NCBI GenBank assembly: GCA_947455255.1
Contig: CANGOA010000006.1
Span: forward strand, 1 to 50,664
Direction: 5' to 3'
Source of the DNA: Flavobacteriia bacterium
Lineage (GTDB): Bacteria > Bacteroidota > Bacteroidia > Flavobacteriales_D > Crocinitomicaceae
Length of the DNA: 50,664 nt
Shown: positions 8,108 through 17,617 of the stretch, piece after piece
Position numbering within the stretch: the first letter of the stretch is position 1
Layout of the letters: every line of letters begins with the position of its first letter
Position numbers and translations under genes: made by a program
The notes under the pieces: model-generated
The model's database searches: none
The model's input: the letters and a program-made list of their open reading frames with translations, nothing else
Told to the model about the DNA's origin: nothing

Positions 8108-9947
8108 AACGGAAGATTTAACCGTGCACCACCATTTTGCACAGTATTTTAAGGATGAAAAATTAGAACCATATTTGTATGTTTTGTCAAAACAGATGGC
8201 AAATGGTCACATATGTATTCCAATCGATGATTCGATCAATGATGAACTTTTAGAAGGAGGGTATGAGATCATTAAACAAAATATCGTAGAAAGTGCTCTA
8301 GTCACTTTTGCTAAGTCCTATGATGAATCCAAGCAAACAGATTTAAAACCTTTCGTTTTTTACAAGGGTAAACTGTATTTGCAGCGTTATTTTGTCTATG
8401 AAAATACGATATTAGAAAAATTGAAGGCATTCGAAAATAATCTGTTATTCAATGAGCGCAGAAGCAAACTATCCAATCACAAAGATTTTATACTAGAATC
8501 AATTTCTAGAGAGGAGGATGTTCATATGTATTCTGATATCGAAAAAATCGATTGGCAAGCAATTGCTGCAATTAAAGGAGTACTGAATAATCTAACAATT
8601 ATTACCGGTGGACCAGGAACAGGGAAAACAACTACCGTCGCAAAGATATTAGCACTGTTAAAACGCGTAGAAGGAGAAAATTTATCGATTGCATTAGCAG
8701 CTCCTACCGGAAAAGCAGCTATGCGTATGAAGGAGTCGTTATTGAATTCTGTAAAAAAATATTCGGATTTAGGTATTGATTCGATTGTCAATAAACTTGA
8801 AACGTTTACCATTCACCGCTTGTTGGGAACGAATCTAAATACCCCTTTTTTTAAACACAACAAGGAGAACAAACTCCCCTATGATGTAATAATCGTTGAT
8901 GAATCCTCCATGATAGGGATGTCTTTATTTGCAAAATTAGTGGATGCCATACCAGATACATCAAGATTAATATTACTGGGTGATTCCGAACAACTAGCTT
9001 CGGTAGATGCGGGAAGTTTATTTGGGGACATTTGTATGTCGCAAAAAGACATCGAAAATAAATTCACAGCAGAAGAGGTGGATTTATTAAAACCGTTAAT
9101 TAAATCCTACAGATTCGAGGAGGTTGCAATCATTGAAAAAAGTGGTTTTTTAAATGATAGTTTTGTGCGATTAAAAAAAACGTATCGATATAATTCAAAT
9201 TCAACCTTGGGTAGATTTAATTCATTTGTAATAGAAGGGAATACCGATGAATTAAAAAATATTCTAAAAAATAAGTCAACGGATGATTTGAAACTGGATA
9301 TAACCTATAGTTCGACTTTTATCAATGATTTCATTTTAAAATACAAGGCTTTTATTGATGAAGATATTATTTCAGAAGCATTAAATAAGATGAACAATTG
9401 TAGAATTCTTTGTGCAGTGAAAGCTTCCGAAGAAGGTGTTTATGCACTGAACGAAAAGGTAAAGGATCTACTTAAAAAAGAATACAAAAATCAAAAAGAT
9501 AAATTTAATCCTTCCACTGAAATTTTCAACAATCAATTGATTATGGTGACTAAAAATCAACCAGAAATGAATCTTTTTAATGGAGATGTTGGATTGATTC
9601 GTTATTCGGGGGGTAAACTAAAAGCTTTTTTCTCAAAACAAGAAAATATTGAATTAGATGGGGGAAAAGACTATGTTGAGGTTAACCCAGGTTTTATCGC
9701 ATCTTGGGAAACAGTATTTGCTATGACCATACATAAAAGTCAAGGTTCAGAATTTAATGAAGTGATGGTGATTCTTCCCAAAAAGAAAGAAAATCGTTTA
9801 TTAACAAGGGAGTTAGTATATACAGGAATTACTAGGGCAAAGGATTGTGCTTTCATTCAAACCTCAGAAGAAGTTTTGTATACCGCTGTCGCTCAACAAG
9901 TAGATCGCGTTTCTGGATTGAAAGATAGAATTCTAAATTTAAAATAG
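8091..9947 (+). CDS. recD: RecD, 5'-3' helicase subunit of exonuclease V
   Basis: RecD is the fast SF1B helicase of RecBCD. Visible motifs: Walker A GGPGTGKTTT near residue 173, APTGKAAMRM (Ia) near 206, the DEXX motif VDESSMIG near 268, LLGDSEQLASV (III) near 300, TIHKSQGSEFNEV (V) near 550 and YTGITRAKD (VI) near 580. The ATG at 8091 is preceded by AGGAAG and overlaps sbcC by 17 bases; an upstream start at 8073 is less likely. At 618 residues it is close to E. coli RecD. recC starts two bases after its stop. The middle segment (about 340-480) is divergent from well-known RecD proteins. Confidence 0.92.
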   Translation: MLPKIKTEDLTVHHHFAQYFKDEKLEPYLYVLSKQMANGHICIPIDDSINDELLEGGYEIIKQNIVESALVTFAKSYDESKQTDLKPFVFYKGKLYLQRYFVYENTILEKLKAFENNLLFNERRSKLSNHKDFILESISREEDVHMYSDIEKIDWQAIAAIKGVLNNLTIITGGPGTGKTTTVAKILALLKRVEGENLSIALAAPTGKAAMRMKESLLNSVKKYSDLGIDSIVNKLETFTIHRLLGTNLNTPFFKHNKENKLPYDVIIVDESSMIGMSLFAKLVDAIPDTSRLILLGDSEQLASVDAGSLFGDICMSQKDIENKFTAEEVDLLKPLIKSYRFEEVAIIEKSGFLNDSFVRLKKTYRYNSNSTLGRFNSFVIEGNTDELKNILKNKSTDDLKLDITYSSTFINDFILKYKAFIDEDIISEALNKMNNCRILCAVKASEEGVYALNEKVKDLLKKEYKNQKDKFNPSTEIFNNQLIMVTKNQPEMNLFNGDVGLIRYSGGKLKAFFSKQENIELDGGKDYVEVNPGFIASWETVFAMTIHKSQGSEFNEVMVILPKKKENRLLTRELVYTGITRAKDCAFIQTSEEVLYTAVAQQVDRVSGLKDRILNLK

Positions 9948-9948
9948 G

Positions 9949-12900
9949 ATGGCAGTTAAACATTATATCGGGTCAAATAATACTACATTAGTAAACAAGC
10001 TTGCAAGTGTTCTATCGTATGAAAAATCACTTTTCGCTCCAACGTTTATTTGTATTGGTCATTCTTCTACAAAAGATTGGTTAGTAGAAGAATTGGTTCA
10101 AAAAATGGATATTGTAGGAAATTGTGTTTTCCAAAAACAGCAGGAATTAATTCAAATGATTCATGCGACACTAATTGAAACTAACTCCAAAAAGGAATTG
10201 TATCAATCAGATCATTTACAATGGTTTATTTTTAGTATTTTGAGATCTGACGGTTTTCGAACTGCTTTTCCAGATATTTCATCCTACTATGGTGATGATG
10301 CATTGATGCAATTCACCTTAGCTGAAAAAGTAACTGAATTATTAGAGGTTTACCAAGCTTCAGCAATGGATGTGATCAACGCTTTAAATAACGACTCAAG
10401 TGAATCGTTACATTTTAAATGGCAACAATATATTTGGAAGGAGTTACAACGATTAACTGAAAATAAATTTGCTTCCTTACCTATTATTTATCGTGAAATC
10501 AACGAAAGTTTACTTTCTAAAGAAAGACAGGAATATTTACACTCTAAAATCCCAAACATCCATCTATATGGAGATTTGGATTATACACCAGAATTTATTC
10601 AGTTTCTTAAAACCATTGCAACACATACAAATGTTACAATATACAGTGTAAGCTTTTCAAATGAGCAGAATACTTCGCGCTTTGTTAAAAATAACAACGC
10701 TTTTAGTGAAAAAAACAAGCTTTTATTTAAAGGAATAGAAGAAGAACTCCTAACAGAAAGTCCTGTTAAATTTAACGACACTTTACTTAGTAATATTCAA
10801 TCCGAAATTGAAAATGGGGAACAACAAAGAGAGTATAATTTTAAAAGGAAGGATGATTCAATCACTATTTCTAATTGTTTTACTGAATACAGAGAAGTAG
10901 AGGCGTTGTGGAATTTTCTCATCCATCAATTTAAAAATAATGAAACGTTGGCTTTGAGGGATGTATGCGTCATTGTTCCTGCTATTGAAAAATATGCACC
11001 CGCCATCAAAGCTGTTTTTAATAATGACAAAGTTTCGTTGGATTATACATTTTATGATAGTAATTCGAAGATACAAGATTCACCTTATAAAGCGTTAATT
11101 GCATTATATGGGTTTGATGCAGAAGAATTTACTTCCAAACAAGTTTTTAGTTTGTTAGAATTTAAATACATACGAGATAAATTTGGGTTTAATGAAGATC
11201 TATCAATTATTAAAAAAGCAATTAACGATGCTTCAATCTTTCACGGATATGAAGGACAAGATACATTTGAAACACATTTTGTTTCTTGGAAAAATGGATT
11301 GAAACGCTTAGTTATTGGTGCTTGTGTAGAAAAAACAGATGAACAAATTCTTGGTTTTGGGGATGCATTTTATCCAATTTCAGAGTTTGAAGATCAAGCG
11401 ATTTATGAGTTAATGAGATTAAATCACTTTGTAGATACGTTGAAACATTTTTCGAAGGAGAAAAATCAAGAAAGAACGTTAGCCGATTGGCAAATATTTA
11501 TCAAGAACTCCATTGAAGAATTTATTAATATTACAGAATACGAACCAGCATATTTTGATAAAAAGTTGGAGCAACTTGCAAAATCAAGTGTGCTTATTTC
11601 ATCCGAATTAATTCAGTTCAATGTAATTCAATATTATCTAACCAAATTATTCGAAAATCAAGATGTTTCAGAACGGGTTGGTTTTGGTGGAATCCGTTTT
11701 GTATCTCCGAATCCACGTATGGTAACTTCGTTTAAAATCAACTGCTTTTTGGGTTTGAACGGAAGTGATTTCCCGCGTTCGTTTAAAAAAATAAGTTTCG
11801 ATTTAAGAAGTAAAGAACTAATTACCACTAGTAATGAATTAGACAAACATTTGTTTTTATCCTTGATTCAAGGAACGAAAGAGAAGTTATATTTGAGTTA
11901 TATTGGTCAAAACGTGAAAGACAACAGCGTAATCCCTGCATCAACGTTGGTGGAAGATTTATTAGCTGTGTGTAAAAAATGGAAGATTACGGAAAAGGAA
12001 CTCATTCATAAACATCCATTACACTCCTTTAGTACAAAATACAATAATCCAAATTTTCCAGGTTTGAATCGTTACGATAGTGATGCTGATACGCTGTCAG
12101 AATTACATATTGATTCGACTGCAACAAAAAAAGAAATGTTAAAACGAGATACAAAAGGTCGAATTATAATTCCTTTACACGAACTCATTCGATTTGTAGA
12201 GGATCCTGTTAAGCATTTCTATACAAAAGTATTAGGGATTTATTATTCGGATAAATCGATTGATTTGTCTGAAAGTGAGCTGTTTGAATTAGACCATTTA
12301 GAGAAATGGAACGTTAAGAATACGATACTTCAAGGTGAAATAATACAAGGTTTTGACGAAGAGAAAATGTATCAACGCTTAAAAATGAACGGACATTTTC
12401 CTTTGAAGAATTTAGGTGAGCGTGTAAAAAAATCAATCTCCACGGAAGCACAAAAAGTCGTAGAAAGTATCCAGACTAAAATAAATTTAGAACTCCAGGA
12501 ATCGTTGCCCATATACATTGAGTTGGAGAATAAATATGTGATAGAAGGAAACATGGATTCCATTTTTAAGAATACATTCTTGTTTGCGACTGTCTCTAGT
12601 AATAAATGGAAATACCAACTTCGTGCAGCAATTCAGTTTTTAGCTGTTATAATTTCAAGTGATGAACGTATATCAAAAGGATACTATGTCTCGAAAGATA
12701 AAACAATGAATCTGGATTGTACTTCTGAAAATGCAATGAATTATTTAGTGCAGTTGTGTACCATGTATGAAGCTGGAAGTACAAATTTGAATCATTTTTC
12801 CATCGATTTTGGTGATAAATTAAATGATAATAAAATGTTCGAACATAAAAAAACGCCTGAGCAATTCGTTGATACTTTAGCTGGGTTAGTAAATGGCTAT

Positions 12901-13035
12901 ATGTCAACCGTAAATCCTTCTGAATATTTTATGAGAGAATTAAACAATGGATCTATGACGAATCAAATGGCAATGGATACATTTAAAGCGTATTTCACGA
13001 CGACCAATGAATTATTAACTTCTACATTAAGCTAA
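9949..13035 (+). CDS. recC: RecC subunit of exonuclease V
   Basis: RecC is the helicase-like scaffold of RecBCD. It splits the duplex, routes the strands to RecB and RecD and scans for Chi. The 1028-residue length and the position between recD and recB fit. The sequence shows the degenerate SF1 fold rather than working ATPase motifs: no Walker A is present. A family landmark is LGLNGSDFPRS near residue 602, equivalent to the conserved GMNDGVFPR-type segment of RecC. The first 60 residues resemble the usual RecC opening. What Chi sequence it recognises cannot be read from the window. Confidence 0.87.
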   Translation: MAVKHYIGSNNTTLVNKLASVLSYEKSLFAPTFICIGHSSTKDWLVEELVQKMDIVGNCVFQKQQELIQMIHATLIETNSKKELYQSDHLQWFIFSILRSDGFRTAFPDISSYYGDDALMQFTLAEKVTELLEVYQASAMDVINALNNDSSESLHFKWQQYIWKELQRLTENKFASLPIIYREINESLLSKERQEYLHSKIPNIHLYGDLDYTPEFIQFLKTIATHTNVTIYSVSFSNEQNTSRFVKNNNAFSEKNKLLFKGIEEELLTESPVKFNDTLLSNIQSEIENGEQQREYNFKRKDDSITISNCFTEYREVEALWNFLIHQFKNNETLALRDVCVIVPAIEKYAPAIKAVFNNDKVSLDYTFYDSNSKIQDSPYKALIALYGFDAEEFTSKQVFSLLEFKYIRDKFGFNEDLSIIKKAINDASIFHGYEGQDTFETHFVSWKNGLKRLVIGACVEKTDEQILGFGDAFYPISEFEDQAIYELMRLNHFVDTLKHFSKEKNQERTLADWQIFIKNSIEEFINITEYEPAYFDKKLEQLAKSSVLISSELIQFNVIQYYLTKLFENQDVSERVGFGGIRFVSPNPRMVTSFKINCFLGLNGSDFPRSFKKISFDLRSKELITTSNELDKHLFLSLIQGTKEKLYLSYIGQNVKDNSVIPASTLVEDLLAVCKKWKITEKELIHKHPLHSFSTKYNNPNFPGLNRYDSDADTLSELHIDSTATKKEMLKRDTKGRIIIPLHELIRFVEDPVKHFYTKVLGIYYSDKSIDLSESELFELDHLEKWNVKNTILQGEIIQGFDEEKMYQRLKMNGHFPLKNLGERVKKSISTEAQKVVESIQTKINLELQESLPIYIELENKYVIEGNMDSIFKNTFLFATVSSNKWKYQLRAAIQFLAVIISSDERISKGYYVSKDKTMNLDCTSENAMNYLVQLCTMYEAGSTNLNHFSIDFGDKLNDNKMFEHKKTPEQFVDTLAGLVNGYMSTVNPSEYFMRELNNGSMTNQMAMDTFKAYFTTTNELLTSTLS

Positions 13036-13037
13036 CT

Positions 13038-16000
13038 ATGAATCCATTTGATGTTAAAACCGTAGAGTTATCGGGTGCTAACTTGATTGAAGCAAGTGCA
13101 GGAACAGGAAAAACTTTTTCGATAGCAGTTTTAGTTGTTCGTTTAATTATTGAAAAATCAATACCCGTTTCAAAGATGTTATTAGTAACGTTTACTGAAG
13201 CAGCAGCAGCAGAACTAAAAGAACGTTCCATTAAATTTATTCGTGAAGCCATTGAAGAATTTGAAAATGAAGGTTCATCTGGAAATTCAATGATTGAGGA
13301 AATTGTCAAAGATTTTGATAAGGATAGATACGAGGCGAAAGAGAATCTTTATAGCGCATTGCTGGAAATCGATCAAGCAATGATGTGTACTATTCATAGT
13401 TTTTGCCAACGAACATTGAATGAATTTGCGTTTGAAACAAACCAGGCATATGGGAAAGAATTAATTACCGATGTTAGTGCTATCAATGCGAAATATATAC
13501 AAGAATTTATTCGAGAAGAATTAAGTAGTTTACCCGTTCTGATTTTGGAAGTTGTATTACCAATTTTTCATTCACTCGCTGGAAAAATTATTGATAATCA
13601 ACTTGCCGGGAAAAGATATATTAAATCTACAACGGATGAGATTGATATTGCTATTTGCTTGAGTGAATTGAATGAATATGAAGAGTTTAAATTAAACTTG
13701 ATTGATGAGACTCAACTGAATGAGATGAGGGAGGTGATTAAAAATTCAAATAATCGCTATGTTGTAAAATCACGACAAACATATATAGATAAAGTCTCCT
13801 CTATTGAAAATGCGATTACTGCTTTAGAAAAAAATGATCCAAAAACATTTAATAATTTATTTCCAGAATTATCCGAACAAGTACTACCTAGATTTGAAAA
13901 AATAAAAGCACTAAAAAATCAATTACAAGATTGGTTGATCGTAAACTTTATCAATTGGATTTCTTCTAAAATCGAAGTGACTTTAAAAAAGAAAAACCTT
14001 TTTACCTACGATGATTTAATCAATCAACTCTTCGAAGTTCGAATGAATGAAAACTTAAAACAAATTTTACGAGCTAAATACGATGCGATTTTTTTAGATG
14101 AGTTTCAAGATACAGACCAGAAACAATTCGATATCTTTTACAACCTATTTCAAGAAGATTCGACTAAAATATTATTTTACATTGGCGACCCAAAACAATC
14201 CATTTACTCCTGGAGAAAAGCAGACTTAAACACCTATTACCAAGCAAGAAATTCAATTTTGGAATCCAAACGATTTGATATGAAAGTGAATTTCAGATCA
14301 AGTGCCCAATTAATTGCTGCATTAAATCATTTTTTTGATCCAACTGGAGACTTCGATACGTTTGAAAATGGAGTAGAGGCTTCGGAACAAAATCGAATTA
14401 ATTATATTCCAGTTTCTTCTGCAAACACCAAAAGTATAGGTTTGGTTATGAATAAGGTAGAGTTTCCACCAATTCGAGTAGTGAATCAACATTGTAATAA
14501 TGATGAAATCTATGAATCTATAGAATTGACATTGAAAAACATATTTTTTGGAGGTTTTACATTGAATGATCAACAGGTGAAACCTTCCAACGTTTGTGTT
14601 TTAACCAGAACAAATAAGCAATCAAAAGCAGTCAAGGACATATTAAATAAATTATCGATTCCATCAGTCATTTCCGATGATGCTAAAATAATCGATAGCA
14701 CGGAAGCAAAAGAATTGCTCTATGTTTTAGAAGCAATTTTAGCACCGCAAAAATCTACCATTCAAAAGGCGTTTTTGTCCTATTTATTGAATTACAAAGT
14801 TGAAGAAATTAAAGAATTAGATTTCGATTACTACGTAGAACGGTGTACTACTTATAGTAAAATTTGGGCAAAAGATGGTGTCTATGTAGCACTGAACAGT
14901 TTTATTGCTGATTTTAATATGATTCAAAAATTACAGGATAAGCAAATTGAAGGTCAACGCGTGATTTCGAATTTGAAACAATTGATAGAGTTGTTACAAG
15001 AAAAAGAATTAAGAAATGCATTTACCCCAAGTGAAACCTATACTTTTCTTCAAAATCAAATCAATGCATCGAGCGATCAAGAAGTGTCTGAATATGCACA
15101 ACGACTAGAAAATGATGAAGATACAGTTAAGATCGTTACGATTCATAAGAGTAAAGGGATGGAATATGACATTGTAATTGCTCCTTTTTTAGATTTAGAG
15201 GATAATGAAAAATTTGAAGTTAGTAGTATTCGTATTCCTCGCGATGAACATGGAAATAACTATGTATATGTAACCAATCCAATTACTGATCAAAACCTAA
15301 AGCAATATTATACAATTCAACAAAAACAGGAAAATAGAAGATTGATTTACGTTGCTTTAACGCGTGCGAAATACAATTTAATTATTATTAATAAGACACA
15401 TAGTAAGGGTAAAACGATTTATGAAATAACTCATTCTTTGACTGGATTTATTAAAGCATTACCAGGGAATACAAATACCATCGAAGTAATTAATCGCGAA
15501 GATTTAGAACGTGTTGCTAAAGGTAAATTAGTGACCGGATTGGAAGATGTTCAAGTGACGAAAAATCCATTACCATCGATCACTTTGACAGATAGTAAAT
15601 ATAAAAAAATGAGTTACTCATTTTTAGCCGCTCATCCTACCAAAGGATTTAAAGAGCAAATCGTTGAATACGAGTTTGGAACCTACGATCAGTTTGTCTT
15701 CAAAGATTTACCTAAAGGGGCACATATAGGTAATTTACTTCACGATATTTTTGAATACATCGATTATTCAGATACTTCTAAATGGATACATATTATTCAG
15801 AATGTTATTATTCGTTATTTACCTACCCAAAAAGATAATCCAGCATTTTCAGAGTCTCTACTGAAATTGATTGATCATACACTTCAAGCAAAAATCCAAT
15901 TTGAGGATAAATCATTTCAACTTGCAACACTTATAAGAGAAAAACGTAAAAATGAATTCGAATTTAATTTCGCTATACCAAATAAATTTGATGTTTCGGA

Positions 16001-16406
16001 ATTAGAAACCATTCTTAACGATGAAGTTAGGACGATTAAAACTAATTATAACGAAGTCCAAGGAATGATGACTGGTTTCATCGATTTATTCTTTGAACAC
16101 GATGGAAAATTCTACATTCTCGACTGGAAGTCTAACTTCTTAGGAGATAGTATCGAAGATTACAACCAAACTGGAGTTGCTAACGCTATGAATGAAAGTA
16201 ACTATCATTTACAATATTTGATCTATGCTTTAGCACTCGATAAATACCTCACATCAAAACTACCTGGTTTTGATTTTGAGCAACAATTTGGTGGTGTTAT
16301 CTATTTGTTTTTACGTGGAAATAGGGAAGGGGAACACACTGGGGTTTATACACAAAAGGTGACAAAGGAAGAATTGAAACGACTTAAATTAGTGCTCAAA
16401 GTATGA
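13038..16406 (+). CDS. recB: RecB, helicase-nuclease subunit of exonuclease V
   Basis: RecB is the 3'-5' SF1A helicase and sole nuclease of RecBCD. Helicase motifs: EASAGTGKTF (Walker A) near residue 19, VTFTEAAAAELKER near 52, FLDEFQDTDQ near 351, GDPKQSIYSWRKAD near 383, VTIHKSKGMEYD near 702 and IYVALTRAKY near 770. The C-terminal nuclease domain keeps the RecB triad: GFIDLFFEHDG then YILDWKSN near 1014-1033, preceded by HIGNLLHDIFEY near 896. All catalytic acids and the lysine are present, so the enzyme should degrade DNA. Length 1122 aa is near normal. The stop overlaps a small ORF by four bases (ATGA). Confidence 0.93.
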   Translation: MNPFDVKTVELSGANLIEASAGTGKTFSIAVLVVRLIIEKSIPVSKMLLVTFTEAAAAELKERSIKFIREAIEEFENEGSSGNSMIEEIVKDFDKDRYEAKENLYSALLEIDQAMMCTIHSFCQRTLNEFAFETNQAYGKELITDVSAINAKYIQEFIREELSSLPVLILEVVLPIFHSLAGKIIDNQLAGKRYIKSTTDEIDIAICLSELNEYEEFKLNLIDETQLNEMREVIKNSNNRYVVKSRQTYIDKVSSIENAITALEKNDPKTFNNLFPELSEQVLPRFEKIKALKNQLQDWLIVNFINWISSKIEVTLKKKNLFTYDDLINQLFEVRMNENLKQILRAKYDAIFLDEFQDTDQKQFDIFYNLFQEDSTKILFYIGDPKQSIYSWRKADLNTYYQARNSILESKRFDMKVNFRSSAQLIAALNHFFDPTGDFDTFENGVEASEQNRINYIPVSSANTKSIGLVMNKVEFPPIRVVNQHCNNDEIYESIELTLKNIFFGGFTLNDQQVKPSNVCVLTRTNKQSKAVKDILNKLSIPSVISDDAKIIDSTEAKELLYVLEAILAPQKSTIQKAFLSYLLNYKVEEIKELDFDYYVERCTTYSKIWAKDGVYVALNSFIADFNMIQKLQDKQIEGQRVISNLKQLIELLQEKELRNAFTPSETYTFLQNQINASSDQEVSEYAQRLENDEDTVKIVTIHKSKGMEYDIVIAPFLDLEDNEKFEVSSIRIPRDEHGNNYVYVTNPITDQNLKQYYTIQQKQENRRLIYVALTRAKYNLIIINKTHSKGKTIYEITHSLTGFIKALPGNTNTIEVINREDLERVAKGKLVTGLEDVQVTKNPLPSITLTDSKYKKMSYSFLAAHPTKGFKEQIVEYEFGTYDQFVFKDLPKGAHIGNLLHDIFEYIDYSDTSKWIHIIQNVIIRYLPTQKDNPAFSESLLKLIDHTLQAKIQFEDKSFQLATLIREKRKNEFEFNFAIPNKFDVSELETILNDEVRTIKTNYNEVQGMMTGFIDLFFEHDGKFYILDWKSNFLGDSIEDYNQTGVANAMNESNYHLQYLIYALALDKYLTSKLPGFDFEQQFGGVIYLFLRGNREGEHTGVYTQKVTKEELKRLKLVLKV

Positions 16407-16540
16407 ATATTATACCCAAAAAGTACCCGCCAATTTCGGTAGAGTTTCAGAATTTACAAAAATCACAAGATAATATTGACTTTATCAAACGAGGTAAAGC
16501 TAATAAGGCTGTAAATGAGGGAGTAAATTCTTTTTCCTAA
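16403..16540 (+). CDS. Small 45-residue ORF coupled to the recB stop
   Basis: ATG at 16403 overlaps the recB TGA as ATGA, a classic coupling arrangement, and runs 45 codons (MNIIPKKYPPISVEFQNLQK to VNEGVNSFS). No family is recognised. It is basic and hydrophilic. The stop lies ten bases before the TATATTTG box of the next gene. It is either a tiny sixth gene of the operon or a decayed remnant. Confidence 0.35.
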   Translation: MNIIPKKYPPISVEFQNLQKSQDNIDFIKRGKANKAVNEGVNSFS

Positions 16541-16550
16541 AATATATGTG

Positions 16551-16593
16551 TATATTTGTTCACGAAAACGAAATGTTCACGTAAACGTGTACA
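16551..16593 (+). promoter_or_regulatory. Promoter with palindromic operator for the type IV TA operon
   Basis: TATATTTG (16551-16558) is an exact TAnnTTTG -7 box. The octamer TGTTCACG occurs at 16557-16564, and again 17 bases later at 16574-16581, where it is followed by an inverted copy to give TGTTCACGTAAACGTGTACA (16574-16593, one mismatch). The sites cover the expected transcription start just ahead of the antitoxin ATG at 16604. This is what a self-repressing toxin-antitoxin operon would show, with the AbiEi-like antitoxin as the likely repressor; the regulator itself is inferred. Confidence 0.6.
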
Positions 16594-16603
16594 TTTAAAA
16601 TTT

Positions 16604-17617
16604 ATGAACATGACAACGGAAGAAATTATAACCCAAGCGCTATCAAACTTAGAAAAAATAGCAAATCTAAGAGCGGAATTTGATATAATTGAACAAAAGA
16701 AAATAGATGGTTGTTTGAAAATAACCATAAATAATAAAGTGTATTTCTTAAATGCGAAAGTGAATAAAGAACTGAGAAATCAAAAAATAGAATCATTAAT
16801 CAGTTACAATGAGCAATTCAAACCATTTATCGTCTTATCGACCAGAATTTCCTCAAGTGTTAAAACGCAATTACAAAAACATCAAATAGCTTATTTAGAA
16901 GCGAATGGAAATGTTTACTTAACTATGGATGATTGTATGCTTTGGATAGATACAAACAAAACTATTCAATTGGAAGAAAAATTTCGAAGCAGGATATACA
17001 CAAAAACAGGATTAAAGGTTGTCTTCGAATTTTTAAACAATAATAAACTGATTCATCAACCGTATAGACAAATTGCAGAAGTAACAAAAACAGCAATAGG
17101 GAATGTTACGAATATACTTAAAGGACTTAAAGAAGAAGGTTTTGTTTTACAGTTGAATAAAAATGAAATTATTTTTAAAAACAAACAAGAGTTACTTGAA
17201 AAATGGACAAACGCATTTGAATACAATCTAAAACCAACACTAAAAATTGGGACTTTTAAATTTATAGATGAAAATAATTTTTACAATTGGAAAAACATTC
17301 AATTTGTAAACGAACTAACAGTTTGGGGAGGAGAACCTGCAGCTGATATCTTAACAAATCACTTAAGACCAGAAAAATTAACACTATACACTTCGGAGAA
17401 CAGAAATGATCTAATGAAAAATTACCGCCTTGTACCTGACAGCAATGGAAATATTGAGATCTATAAAAAGTTTTGGAACGAGGATAGTAACATAAATAAC
17501 GATAAAAATACTGCTCCGCCAATGGTAGTATATGCAGATTTAATAACCTCAGACGATAAAAGAAATCGTGAAACAGCAAAAATGATTTATGAGCAACACA
17601 TTGAACAAAACGTATAA
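16604..17617 (+). CDS. Type IV toxin-antitoxin antitoxin, AbiEi-like
   Basis: This 337-residue protein resembles AbiEi-family antitoxins of type IV systems. These neutralise a nucleotidyltransferase toxin without stable binding and repress their own operon. An N-terminal domain ends near residue 120. A winged-helix segment follows around 140-175 (IAEVTKTAIGNVTNILKGLKEEGFV). The C-terminus has VVYADLITSDDKRNRETAKMIY, a conserved feature of this antitoxin group (VYADL..SxDxRNxETA). The chosen ATG 16604 lies just behind the operator; ATG 16610 is equally plausible. The last 29 bases overlap the toxin gene in another frame. Confidence 0.75.
   Translation: MNMTTEEIITQALSNLEKIANLRAEFDIIEQKKIDGCLKITINNKVYFLNAKVNKELRNQKIESLISYNEQFKPFIVLSTRISSSVKTQLQKHQIAYLEANGNVYLTMDDCMLWIDTNKTIQLEEKFRSRIYTKTGLKVVFEFLNNNKLIHQPYRQIAEVTKTAIGNVTNILKGLKEEGFVLQLNKNEIIFKNKQELLEKWTNAFEYNLKPTLKIGTFKFIDENNFYNWKNIQFVNELTVWGGEPAADILTNHLRPEKLTLYTSENRNDLMKNYRLVPDSNGNIEIYKKFWNEDSNINNDKNTAPPMVVYADLITSDDKRNRETAKMIYEQHIEQNV

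Noticed and set aside
14322-14573. Minus-strand ORF inside recB
   Set aside because: Shadow of the recB coding frame; no start context or motif.
9949-16406. AddAB nuclease pair
   Set aside because: Three subunits are present, including RecD, and the middle one lacks Walker A and nuclease motifs as RecC does.
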